Source: an uncultured Bacteroides sp. (GTDB taxonomy: Bacteria; Bacteroidota; Bacteroidia; Bacteroidales; Bacteroidaceae). Taken from it: a stretch of DNA of 32,994 nucleotides. A model generated the notes under the pieces. It did not search any database, had not been told where the DNA came from, and saw only the letters and a list, made by a program, of their open reading frames with translations. Shown here one piece after another: positions 1 through 7,464 of this stretch; the first letter of the stretch is position 1; every line of letters begins with the position of its first letter. The position numbers and the translations under genes were made by a program. The stretch is from contig NZ_CAJTSC010000036.1 of assembly GCF_910578895.1 (NCBI RefSeq), forward strand, positions 1-32,994, written 5' to 3'.

Positions 1-10
1 CTCTTATTAA

Positions 11-53
11 CCAAATCACCCCTGTCACAGATATCTATGGCAGGGGTGATTGG
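11..53 (-). terminator. Hairpin downstream of the BNR protein gene
   Basis: Arms at 11-26 (CCAAATCACCCCTGTC) and 39-53 (GGCAGGGGTGATTGG) pair almost completely around a 12-nt loop. The hairpin lies 54 nt beyond the stop of the minus-strand BNR gene. No clear U-tract follows on either strand, so it could also serve a gene to the left of the window or be an intergenic palindrome. Confidence 0.45.
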
Positions 54-106
54 TGCATTTGAGGTATTTCGGCACACTCTCTTTTGATTTTAATATGCTC
101 TACTGC

Positions 107-1390
107 TCAAAACACATCATTCACCACATATACATGGCGGTTTCCAACGGACAACCGTTCGGGTATCCCTTTGACAGGATTGGAGAACAACAGCAATTTC
201 AGTTCCGGACGGGCATTGTCTATGACATAGCAGCGTGAGAGAGAGTGCGGTGTTTCTATTTCCGTTTCTTTTTCTACTGTCATCCCTCCGTCGTTTGTAA
301 TGAAAGTGACCACTCCTTTGCCCATAGTGGAGTAGAAACGGAACCGGTCGGCGCCCAGCTTTTCAATGCTGCGGGGTTCTCCCTGTGCCGGGAAACCGGT
401 GTGGTGCCAGCTGCTGCCGTTCCAGGTGGCAATCTGTCCGCCCCGTTCTTGCGGATACTGGTGGTGGATGACCGGATAGCCGTTGTCGCGGTAATGCACG
501 GATACCTGCAAGCCGGCGGAATGTCCTCTTTCAGGGATGGGAGTCTCCAATACCAGGCAGTATTTGTCGGATTCGAGGTGGTCGATAGTGGTGCCCAGGT
601 CCTTCCCTTCGATGTTGTACATGTGGTCATCGCTTAAATCGAGATAGGCATAATACACGTTGCGTCCGTACGTGGCGTGGGCATGCTTGCCTAATTTTTC
701 TCCGCAAATGGTCCATGCCAGATGAATTCTTCCTTTCTTCCCGATGTTGGGCTGGTAAGATACCTGCCCGTTGTACACTTCCATCATGTTGTCGGTGGCT
801 CTGGGATAAGGGTCGATGACCATCTGGCGGGTCCATGTCTTGCCGTTGTCCGCAGACTTCACAAACTGATAGGGGCGGTCGTCTGAATATTTGTTTGTAC
901 GGCGTGTGTCCCGGTAGAATACGTAGAAGACATTGTCGTCGGTCAGTACCGGAGCGGGGTAGGAAGCACGTTCCGCTTCCGGTATGAAACGGTCTTCCCA
1001 ATCGCCTTCAATGCTGTTGGGTCGGGGAGACACCGCCATTTTCATGGTGGAGTTGTGGCAGCCGTAGAACATATAGATGCGGTCGTCCTTGCCCCGCAGG
1101 ATGCCGGGATAATTGTGCTTGTCGGCAAAAGGAGACTGCGCCACGATTTTCGTATCGCTCCATTGCCGGTTGGTGTGGTCGAAAGCCTTCACGGCAGGAT
1201 GGCTGTTGGCGGTCATCCAGCAGACAAATGTTTTCTGCGCCTTTTCGTCGTAGTATCCTACGGGGATGGGGCGGCGGTCCGAACGGATATTGGAGCATTC
1301 TGCAATCATGGATACTTGCGGTGTTTTCTTTTGTGCAAATAGGGATATGCATCCTAAGGCAAAGCACGAAATGAGGATTGTCTTTTTCAT
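107..1390 (-). CDS. Secreted BNR-4-like beta-propeller protein (possible polysaccharide lyase/sialidase-fold)
   Basis: A 427-residue protein starting at the Met directly before KKTILISCFALGC; an ATG-equivalent start 30 nt upstream is possible but would put extra residues before the signal peptide. Residues 1-19 form a signal peptide ending SLFAQ, so the product is exported. The mature part has repeated propeller-like strands, including a BNR/Asp-box-like SADNGKTW and a second TNDGGMTV, plus HxYPG and RDTRR stretches. This fits the BNR_4 group, which includes beta-propeller polysaccharide lyases as well as uncharacterised proteins; substrate cannot be read from the sequence. There is no SusC/SusD pair or sulfatase beside it, so it is not in an obvious polysaccharide utilisation locus. 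It follows YfhO on the same strand but has its own -7 box and is separated from YfhO by a terminator. Confidence 0.75.
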   Translation of the reverse strand: MKKTILISCFALGCISLFAQKKTPQVSMIAECSNIRSDRRPIPVGYYDEKAQKTFVCWMTANSHPAVKAFDHTNRQWSDTKIVAQSPFADKHNYPGILRGKDDRIYMFYGCHNSTMKMAVSPRPNSIEGDWEDRFIPEAERASYPAPVLTDDNVFYVFYRDTRRTNKYSDDRPYQFVKSADNGKTWTRQMVIDPYPRATDNMMEVYNGQVSYQPNIGKKGRIHLAWTICGEKLGKHAHATYGRNVYYAYLDLSDDHMYNIEGKDLGTTIDHLESDKYCLVLETPIPERGHSAGLQVSVHYRDNGYPVIHHQYPQERGGQIATWNGSSWHHTGFPAQGEPRSIEKLGADRFRFYSTMGKGVVTFITNDGGMTVEKETEIETPHSLSRCYVIDNARPELKLLLFSNPVKGIPERLSVGNRHVYVVNDVF

Positions 1391-1417
1391 GTGTACTGTG
1401 TTTATTATTGTTTGGCA

Positions 1418-1425
1418 CAAAAATA
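1418..1425 (-). promoter_or_regulatory. -7 promoter box for the BNR gene
   Basis: The minus strand reads TATTTTTG, a match to the Bacteroides -7 consensus TAnnTTTG, 28 nt upstream of the chosen start. I see no convincing TTTG -33 box at the usual 19-21 nt distance. Confidence 0.5.
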
Positions 1426-1503
1426 GGCGTTCGGCATGAGCCGGATTTGCAGTATTATGTCATAGACTTAAGGTTTTATATCATATCCTTGTTTTGAGAA
1501 GAG

Positions 1504-1547
1504 AAAAAGGAAGTGTGCCGACGAGAATTTTCACCACACTCCCTTTT
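1504..1547 (-). terminator. Intrinsic terminator after the YfhO-like gene
   Basis: On the minus strand AAAAGGGAGTGTG pairs with CACACTTCCTTTTT across a 17-nt loop, ending in a T-rich run. It lies 25 nt beyond the YfhO stop and separates it from the BNR gene promoter. Confidence 0.7.
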
Positions 1548-1571
1548 CCGTACTGTCCGGCAGGCATAATC

Positions 1572-4079
1572 TTATGCCGCGTATTTCTTCCGTGCCATCA
1601 ATAGGATGGCGGCTGTCCCGATAACCAGCAGCGCCAGTGCCCCGTAGGCAATGCCTTCCGTCACATGCAGGCTTTTGGGGTCGAAACGCATTTCGATGGT
1701 GTGCTTGCCGGCGGGGACATATAGGGTACGCAATACATAGTCCGCACGTGCCAATCCGGCAGGCTGTCCGTCTATGGTTGCTTGCCAGCCGTCAGGATAG
1801 TATATCTCGGAGAATACGGCAATTCCGTCTCCCGTGTTTTCCGTTTCATATACCAGGCGGTTGGGTTCGTAACTCGTCAGGCGGATGGTGGAAAGGCTGT
1901 CTTTGTGGGCTTCGGCGGTTCCTTTCAATACATCCTTGAAGCGGATGTCGACAACGGCGGTCTCGGTGGGAAGAACGGACCGGAGCGCATCAATCTCTTC
2001 GTTGGCGGTGTTTACGTATTGCACGTTTCTCACAAACCAGGCATTGCCGTAGGCATAAGGGTTGAGGACGGGAACGGTCTGCCCTTGCTGTCCGGCGGGG
2101 AAGATGAAGTATTTCGTGTTCAGCATGTTCAGCACGCGGAACAGGTTGGCGTCCACGCTTCCCATCTCTCCGCCTGTGGCGGCTATCGCCTGGTAGGCTG
2201 CCTGCATTTCGGGGGAGATGTGATGTTCTATCAGCTCCTGGTAGCGGCGCAACTTGGCGGCATGGTAACCGCCGATGTTCTTGTGCCAGTAAGAGGTGTT
2301 GTTCTCGTTGAAGGTATTGGTGGCAAAGTTCAGTACGCGGTAGTCGGGGCTTTCGTCCTCCAGGATTGCTTTGTCGGCGGAGCTTTGGTTGAAAGTCGCG
2401 GTCTGTGTGAAACGGGGTACGAACTGCTCATCGTTCAGGTATCGTTTGTTCACTGTCCACATGTCTGCCAGGCAGAGCAGGGCGATGCCTGCAACGGTCA
2501 GCGGCCGGCGCAACTTGCCTGCTGCGTAGAGCCAGAGCAAGGCACAGCCGATGCCGATGATGAGGAAGCTGCGCAGGGCATCGGAACTGACAAGCGCGGC
2601 ACGCATTTCGGAAAGGTTGGCGAGGATGCCGGGAAGTTCTTCGGCAGGTATCATCTTTTGGCTGACGGCATTTTGCAACATCTGTGCCTCTTGTGCCGGT
2701 ACGAAAGTGGAACTGAACATGCCCGGAGCCACTGCCAGCAGCAGGGCGATGCCGGCGGTAAGCAGCAGGCTGATGCCCACGGCTTTCTTTCCCCTACGGA
2801 GAATGTCGGGTTCGTCGAGCACGCGTTTCAGCGTGAAGACAGCCAGCAGGGGTATGGTAAATTCGGCGATGACAAGTATGGACGATACGGCGCGGAACTT
2901 ACTGTACATCGGTATGTAGTCAATGAAGAAGTCTGTCAGCGGCATGAAGTTCTTGCCCCATGCCAATGCGATGGAGAAGAGGGTGGCTCCTGCCAATGCC
3001 CATTTCAGGGGACCTTTCAGGATGAAGTATCCCAATATGAAAAGGAAGAGGACGAATGCGCCCACGTATACAGGACCCGAGGTCATGGGTTGGTCGCCGA
3101 AGTATTGGGTCAGCTGGCTGTACAACCCGCCATACATGGGGTTGGCTTTCTCCATAGCCGTCTCGCTTTGGCTGAGGGGGACGGAAGCCCCGCCTTTGAA
3201 GTTGGGCACGAGCAGGGTAAGCGTTTCGCCTATGCCGTAGCTCCATTGGGTGATGTAGTCGCGGTCCAATCCGCTGCTGGTCTGCTTGGCGGCATCCCCG
3301 GTCTGCACCAGTTCGCTCTTGCCGCGCATGGTCTCTTTGCTGTAGGTATAGGTGTGGTAGAGGTTGGAGAGATTGGCGGCTACGCCGATAAGGGCGGCAA
3401 CCAAGAGTACGGCGCTTGCCTTGAAGAATTGGGGCAGCGTCTTATTGCGCCGTGCTTCCTCAAAATAGGCGCCTGTGATAAACAGGATGACGAACAGGAA
3501 GTAGTAGGACATCTGTACGTGGTTCGACATGATTTGCAGGGCGAGGAAGAACGCTGTCAGGACACCGCCTGCCAGCAGCCTGCCCCGATAGGCAAGTACG
3601 ATGCCCGCTATAGTGGGCGGCACGTAGGCAAGAGTGATGAACTTCCAGATGTGTCCCGCCGAAATCAGGATGAAGAAATAGGACGAGAACGCCCATATAA
3701 TGCCGCCCAGGCCTGCCAGCCATGCCGGTATGCCGAACGCGCGCAGCAGGATGTAGAAACCCAGCATCAGGATGAACGTCAGGTTGACGTACGAGGGCAG
3801 AAACAGTTGGTATGCTTTCTGCGCCCATTGCAGCGGCATGGTAGAATCGTAAGACGGTGCTATCTGGTAGGTCGGCATTCCGCCGAACAGGGAGTTCGTC
3901 CAACGGGTCCGTTCACCCGTCTGCTCGTAGTAGGCTTTGGCTTCTTGTCCGGCACCGGCACCGGCAGCCGTATCGTGTTGGAACAGGATGCGTCCTTCCA
4001 TGTCCGCCGGAAAGAAGTAGGCGAAAGAGATGAGGACGAATGCCAGCATGGCAATCAAGTCGGGGAGATACTTCTTCAT
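1572..4079 (-). CDS. YfhO family polytopic membrane protein
   Basis: An 835-residue integral membrane protein with about a dozen hydrophobic helices: one at 8-25, a dense set between about 95 and 250, more at 330-460 and 500-540, and a last one near 805-828 before a basic tail (ARKKYAA). An extracytoplasmic segment with FQHDT near residue 35 and the large C-terminal soluble domain (about 545-800) with YYPDGWQATIDGQ are typical of the YfhO family. These proteins resemble GT-C glycosyltransferases and are linked to glycosylation of envelope polymers in Firmicutes; the substrate in Bacteroidales is unknown. The gene is monocistronic, divergent from the MTA/SAH nucleosidase gene, and its mRNA leader is nearly the same as that of the nucleosidase. 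Confidence 0.9.
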   Translation of the reverse strand: MKKYLPDLIAMLAFVLISFAYFFPADMEGRILFQHDTAAGAGAGQEAKAYYEQTGERTRWTNSLFGGMPTYQIAPSYDSTMPLQWAQKAYQLFLPSYVNLTFILMLGFYILLRAFGIPAWLAGLGGIIWAFSSYFFILISAGHIWKFITLAYVPPTIAGIVLAYRGRLLAGGVLTAFFLALQIMSNHVQMSYYFLFVILFITGAYFEEARRNKTLPQFFKASAVLLVAALIGVAANLSNLYHTYTYSKETMRGKSELVQTGDAAKQTSSGLDRDYITQWSYGIGETLTLLVPNFKGGASVPLSQSETAMEKANPMYGGLYSQLTQYFGDQPMTSGPVYVGAFVLFLFILGYFILKGPLKWALAGATLFSIALAWGKNFMPLTDFFIDYIPMYSKFRAVSSILVIAEFTIPLLAVFTLKRVLDEPDILRRGKKAVGISLLLTAGIALLLAVAPGMFSSTFVPAQEAQMLQNAVSQKMIPAEELPGILANLSEMRAALVSSDALRSFLIIGIGCALLWLYAAGKLRRPLTVAGIALLCLADMWTVNKRYLNDEQFVPRFTQTATFNQSSADKAILEDESPDYRVLNFATNTFNENNTSYWHKNIGGYHAAKLRRYQELIEHHISPEMQAAYQAIAATGGEMGSVDANLFRVLNMLNTKYFIFPAGQQGQTVPVLNPYAYGNAWFVRNVQYVNTANEEIDALRSVLPTETAVVDIRFKDVLKGTAEAHKDSLSTIRLTSYEPNRLVYETENTGDGIAVFSEIYYPDGWQATIDGQPAGLARADYVLRTLYVPAGKHTIEMRFDPKSLHVTEGIAYGALALLVIGTAAILLMARKKYAA

Positions 4080-4080
4080 T

Positions 4081-4133
4081 GATTTTGAATTATGAATTTA
4101 AAGTATGGTTTCAGAGTATGATTTTGAAACATG
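4081..4133. repeat. Left arm of the long inverted repeat = YfhO mRNA leader
   Basis: This 53-nt stretch, read on the minus strand, is about 49/54 identical to 4228-4287 on the plus strand apart from an 8-nt insertion there. Shared blocks include CAAAATCATACTCTGAAA and AAATTCATAATTCAAAAT. It runs right up to the YfhO start codon and begins just after the predicted transcription start. Confidence 0.85.
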
Positions 4134-4143
4134 AATTTGGCGA

Positions 4144-4151
4144 CAAACTTA
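4144..4151 (-). promoter_or_regulatory. -7 promoter box for the YfhO-like gene
   Basis: The minus strand reads TAAGTTTG (TAnnTTTG), about 65 nt before the start codon. Transcription would begin near 4137, just before the repeated leader. The -33 box is weak. Confidence 0.5.
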
Positions 4152-4205
4152 TATATAAATATTGATTTATACACCAGCCGGATAGATAAATCTGCTGAAA
4201 TATCG

Positions 4206-4213
4206 TACCTTTG
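4206..4213 (+). promoter_or_regulatory. -7 promoter box for the nucleosidase-luxS unit
   Basis: TACCTTTG matches TAnnTTTG 76 nt upstream of the nucleosidase ATG. The predicted start, near 4220, is just before the repeated leader at 4228-4287. Confidence 0.6.
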
Positions 4214-4227
4214 TCTCCCTGGAAAAC

Positions 4228-4287
4228 CATATTTCAAAATCATACTCTGAAATCATACTGTAAAGTATCAAATTCATAATTCAAAAT
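4228..4287. repeat. Right arm of the long inverted repeat = nucleosidase mRNA leader
   Basis: Partner of 4081-4133, ending two bases before the ATG at 4290. It carries an extra 8 nt (around GTAAAGTA). AAATTCATAATTCAAAAT recurs in related form before luxS at 5001-5024. Confidence 0.85.
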
Positions 4288-4289
4288 AG

Positions 4290-4994
4290 ATGAAAATCGG
4301 TGTTATCAGCGCAATGGATAGCGAGCACCGCCAGTTGGTGGAGCGCTTGCAGGAAAAGAAGGTGACGGACGACGGCAATTTCCGTTATGTGGAGGGAGTA
4401 CTCGGCAATAACCGTGTGGTGCTTACGCAATGCGGCATCGGCAAGGTGAGCGCGGCAGTGGGTGCTACGCAACTGATACGCCGTTTCTCTCCGGACTGTG
4501 TCATCAGTACCGGTGTGGCGGGCGGCATTGATGCCTGCCTGAAGGTGACGGATGTGGTGGTAAGCGGTTCTTTGGTGTATCACGATGTGTGGTGCGGCGA
4601 GGGCAACCGGTACGGTCAGGTGCAAGGCTTTCCTGCCGTCTACAAAGGTTGTGCCCCGTTGCTGGAACATGCCTTGTCGCTGAACGGTGCCGGGCTGGAG
4701 AACCGCATTCATGGCGGGCTGCTCTGCACGGGCGACCAATTCATAACCAACCGTGCCGAGTTGGACGTCATCAAACAACGCTTTCCCGAGGGACTTGCCG
4801 TGGATATGGAGTCCGCTGCCATTGCACAGGCCTGCTACCTGCATGCCGTTCCTTTCCTCAGTTTCCGTATCATCAGTGATACGCCGGGCGTGGACGACCA
4901 TGCCGCGCAGTATGCCGACTTCTGGGGCACGATGGCGGAGCGTTCTTTCCGTACAACATGGACTTTCCTTTCCACCCTGCCCGTTACCCTGTAG
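4290..4994 (+). CDS. mtnN: 5'-methylthioadenosine/S-adenosylhomocysteine nucleosidase
   Basis: A 234-residue cytoplasmic enzyme that cleaves adenine from MTA and SAH, giving methylthioribose and S-ribosylhomocysteine. The catalytic residues fall at the same numbers as in the E. coli enzyme: Glu12 in ISAMDSE, Glu174 in AVDMESAA and Asp197 in RIISDTPG. The nucleoside-binding GVAGGI is at 75-80. Length is normal for the family. luxS follows 36 nt downstream and takes S-ribosylhomocysteine as substrate, so the two genes form a two-step SAH recycling and AI-2 unit. The start at 4290 is fixed by the conserved N-terminus MKIGVISAMDSE. There is no Shine-Dalgarno site; the leader is A/T-rich and shared with YfhO. 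Confidence 0.95.
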   Translation: MKIGVISAMDSEHRQLVERLQEKKVTDDGNFRYVEGVLGNNRVVLTQCGIGKVSAAVGATQLIRRFSPDCVISTGVAGGIDACLKVTDVVVSGSLVYHDVWCGEGNRYGQVQGFPAVYKGCAPLLEHALSLNGAGLENRIHGGLLCTGDQFITNRAELDVIKQRFPEGLAVDMESAAIAQACYLHAVPFLSFRIISDTPGVDDHAAQYADFWGTMAERSFRTTWTFLSTLPVTL

Positions 4995-5000
4995 CCTGTA

Positions 5001-5024
5001 AATTCATAATTTAAAATTCATAAT
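5001..5024 (+). repeat. Two copies of AATTCATAAT before luxS
   Basis: AATTCATAAT occurs at 5001-5010 and 5015-5024 in the 36-nt gap before the luxS start. It matches the core of the leaders in front of YfhO and the nucleosidase, making a third gene in this cluster preceded by the same element. Confidence 0.7.
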
Positions 5025-5030
5025 CCGTAA

Positions 5031-5516
5031 ATGAAAAAAATTCCCAGTTTCACTATCGACCACATCCGTCTGCTGCGCGGCATCTACGTATCGCGCAAGG
5101 ATGAAGTAAATGGAGAAGTCATCACGACTTTCGACATCCGTATGAAAGAACCCAACCGCGAGCCGGCTTTGGGACAGGGTGCCCTGCACACCATCGAGCA
5201 TCTTGCCGCAACCTACCTGCGCAACGACCCGCAATGGCAGGACAAGATTGTTTATTGGGGACCCATGGGCTGCCTTACCGGCAACTACCTGCTGATGAAG
5301 GGCGACCTGCAGCCGCAAGACATCGTGACTCTGATGCAGGACACTTTCCGCTTTGTTGCCGGATACGAGGGCGAAGTGCCCGGTGCCGCCCCGCAGGATT
5401 GCGGCAACTACCTGCTCCACGACCTGCCTATGGCGAAATGGGAGTCTGCCAAATACCTGCATGAGGTGTTGGAACAGATGAAAGAGGAGAATATGCGCTA
5501 TCCTGAAAAGGATTAG
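5031..5516 (+). CDS. luxS: S-ribosylhomocysteine lyase (AI-2 synthase)
   Basis: A 161-residue cytoplasmic metalloenzyme that cleaves S-ribosylhomocysteine to homocysteine and DPD, the AI-2 precursor. Metal ligands are seen as His53 and His57 in LHTIEHL and Cys124 in QDCGNYL. The catalytic Cys81 lies in MGCLTGNY, and Glu56 completes the active site. Length and motifs are complete, so it is expected to be active. It follows the nucleosidase by 36 nt with no terminator between them, so the pair is probably co-transcribed. It is convergent with the acyl-CoA ligase, with a strong shared hairpin between them. Confidence 0.96.
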   Translation: MKKIPSFTIDHIRLLRGIYVSRKDEVNGEVITTFDIRMKEPNREPALGQGALHTIEHLAATYLRNDPQWQDKIVYWGPMGCLTGNYLLMKGDLQPQDIVTLMQDTFRFVAGYEGEVPGAAPQDCGNYLLHDLPMAKWESAKYLHEVLEQMKEENMRYPEKD

Positions 5517-5577
5517 GATGGCGGAAACCGGTGGGTCGGCACGGCTCTTCGATTCTGTGTTTCTTTAAGAAAGCATT

Positions 5578-5638
5578 CAGCGGCCTGCTGCATCTTCCGA
5601 TTAGCGTAAAGCCAATCAGGAGGATGAGCAGGCCGCTG
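5578..5638. terminator. Bidirectional terminator between luxS and the acyl-CoA ligase
   Basis: CAGCGGCCTGCT (from 5578) pairs with AGCAGGCCGCTG (to 5638), and pairing continues imperfectly inward through CATCTTCC/GGAGGATG and GATT/AATC. The hairpin starts right after the ligase stop codon and about 60 nt after the luxS stop. Neither side has a strong U-tract. Confidence 0.7.
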
Positions 5639-5641
5639 ATG

Positions 5642-7288
5642 TTATATAATCTCTATTCCTTGCTCCTTACAAAGTTGCAGCCCCACGTCCTTCAGCTTGA
5701 ACTTCTGTATCTTGCCGCTTCCCGTCATCGGGAACTCTTTCACGAAGAAGATATATTTGGGTATTTTGTAACGGGAAATCTTGCCGATGCAGAAGTCGCG
5801 CACGTCTGACTCGTGCAGGTCCGCTCCTTCGTGCAGGATGATGAACGCGCCGACCGCTTCTCCGTATTTCTTGGAGGGGATGCCTGCCACCTGCACATCC
5901 TTGACGCCTTCCAGTTGATAGAGGAATTCCTCGATTTCGCGCGGGTAGATGTTCTCGCCACCACGGATAATCATGTCCTTGATGCGTCCGGTGATGCGGT
6001 AATTGCCATCCTCGTCCTTTACGCCCAAGTCTCCGGAATGCAGGAAGCCATCCTTGTCGATGACTTCGGCGGTGGCTTGCGGGTTCTTGTAGTACCCCTT
6101 CATGGTGTTGTAGCCTCGGTTGCACATTTCGCCTTGCACGCCTACGGGACATTCCTCGCCGGTCTCAGGGTCGATAACCTTTACTTCGGTATGCTCAAAG
6201 TCGCGTCCCACGGTGTTGCAGCGCACATCGAACGAGTCTTCAATCCGGGTGGCGGTCATGCCGGGCGCGGCTTCCGTCAGTCCGTATACGCTGGTCACCT
6301 TCATGTACATCTTCTCCTCTACCTGCTTCATCAGTTCGACGGGACAGAGCGAACCTGCCATGATGCCCGTGCGCAGGCTGGACATGTCGAACATTTCGAA
6401 CATGGGATGGTGCAGCTCGGCAATAAACATCGTGGGCACGCCGTAGAGTGCGGTGCATCGCTCTTTGTGAATGGATGCCAACACTACGAGCGGGTTGAAG
6501 CGTTCCACCATCACCTGCGTGCAGCCGTGCGTCAGGCAGTTCATCGTGGCGAGCACCACGCCGAAGCAGTGGAACAGAGGCACGCAGCAGCAGAGCTTGT
6601 CGTCGGCAGTGAACTTCATGTGTTCGCCGGTGAGGAAGCCGTTGTTGGTGATGTTGTAGTGGGTGAGCATCACGCCTTTCGGAAATCCGGTGGTACCCGA
6701 GGTGTACTGCATGTTTACCACATCGTGGCAGCTTACCCGGCTTTTCAGTTCATCGAGACGGGCGTCTTCCACGTTGTTGCCTAAAAGCAGTATTTCGGAG
6801 GTGTTGTACATTCCCCGATGCTTCTCCTGCCCCACGTAGATGACGTTCTTCATGTGCGGAAAACGTTCGCTCTTCAGATGTCCGCGCTGGCAGTTCTTCA
6901 GTTCCGGCAGCATGGTGTAGGTCATCTGCACGAAGTCGCTGTCTTTCTCGCCGTTGACGATGCAGAGCGTGTGCATGTCCGAGTTCTCGCACAGGTATTC
7001 CAGTTCGGCTTGTTTGTAGTTGGTGTTTACCGTTACGTAGACGGCGCCTATCTTGGCGCAGGCATACAGCAATGTCAGCCAGTCCGGTACGTTTGCCGCC
7101 CAGATGCCCACGTGCGTTCCCCGTTCCACGCCGATGGCGATAAGCCCTTTTGCCATGTCGTCCACCCGGCGGTTGAACTGGCTCCAGGTGAAGCGCAAGT
7201 TGCGGTCGGAGTAAACGATGTATTCTTTGTCAGGTGTATTTGCGGCCCAATGCTCCAGCCATTGGCCAAGCGTTCTTTCGTATAGCAT
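5642..7288 (-). CDS. AMP-forming acyl-CoA ligase (fatty acyl-CoA synthetase type)
   Basis: A 548-residue ANL-superfamily enzyme that adenylates a carboxylic acid and transfers it to CoA. Motifs are all present: the P-loop-like YTSGTTGFPKG at 195-205, SVYGLTEA in the middle, HSGDLG, the hinge GRIKDMIIRGGENIYPREIEE and the catalytic lysine in GSGKIQ (Lys526). There is no signal peptide or membrane segment, so it is cytoplasmic. The sequence pattern fits medium- to long-chain acyl-CoA ligases; the exact acid cannot be told. The XRE-cupin regulator lies 176 nt upstream on the same strand and is the obvious candidate regulator. The gap between them contains a long inverted repeat. Confidence 0.9.
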   Translation of the reverse strand: MLYERTLGQWLEHWAANTPDKEYIVYSDRNLRFTWSQFNRRVDDMAKGLIAIGVERGTHVGIWAANVPDWLTLLYACAKIGAVYVTVNTNYKQAELEYLCENSDMHTLCIVNGEKDSDFVQMTYTMLPELKNCQRGHLKSERFPHMKNVIYVGQEKHRGMYNTSEILLLGNNVEDARLDELKSRVSCHDVVNMQYTSGTTGFPKGVMLTHYNITNNGFLTGEHMKFTADDKLCCCVPLFHCFGVVLATMNCLTHGCTQVMVERFNPLVVLASIHKERCTALYGVPTMFIAELHHPMFEMFDMSSLRTGIMAGSLCPVELMKQVEEKMYMKVTSVYGLTEAAPGMTATRIEDSFDVRCNTVGRDFEHTEVKVIDPETGEECPVGVQGEMCNRGYNTMKGYYKNPQATAEVIDKDGFLHSGDLGVKDEDGNYRITGRIKDMIIRGGENIYPREIEEFLYQLEGVKDVQVAGIPSKKYGEAVGAFIILHEGADLHESDVRDFCIGKISRYKIPKYIFFVKEFPMTGSGKIQKFKLKDVGLQLCKEQGIEII

Positions 7289-7311
7289 AATGTTCTTTTA
7301 AAGGGAGTTAT

Positions 7312-7457
7312 AAGGAGTTATCGGGAGTTGTCGCCTGCTGAAGCAGGCCTGGGAGTTATAAGCCGATACTTCTTTTATGGGTTTACCTGCCAGTGGGTTG
7401 TTTCCAGATTTGTTTGCACAAGTCGGACTATTGGCTTTTAACTCCCGATAACTCCTT
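7312..7457. repeat. Perfect 18-bp inverted repeat with GGAGTTAT direct repeats
   Basis: AAGGAGTTATCGGGAGTT at 7312-7329 is exactly complementary to 7440-7457, with 110 nt between. GGAGTTAT-like words recur at 7304, 7314, 7323 and 7351, and a short GCCTGCT/AGCAGGC hairpin sits inside. It lies between the XRE-cupin and ligase genes and resembles the GGAGTTGG/AAGGAG part of the repeat at 10972-11127. Confidence 0.85.
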
Positions 7458-7464
7458 CTTATTA

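Noticed and set aside
1782..4082. 766-residue open frame on the plus strand opposite YfhO
   Set aside because: It mirrors the YfhO gene with low-complexity composition (rich in G, V, Q, H) and has no family motifs; it arises from the codon bias of the real gene.
4081..4289. SAH or SAM riboswitch before the nucleosidase
   Set aside because: The leader is a short AT-rich copy also found before YfhO and shows no pseudoknot or conserved riboswitch core.
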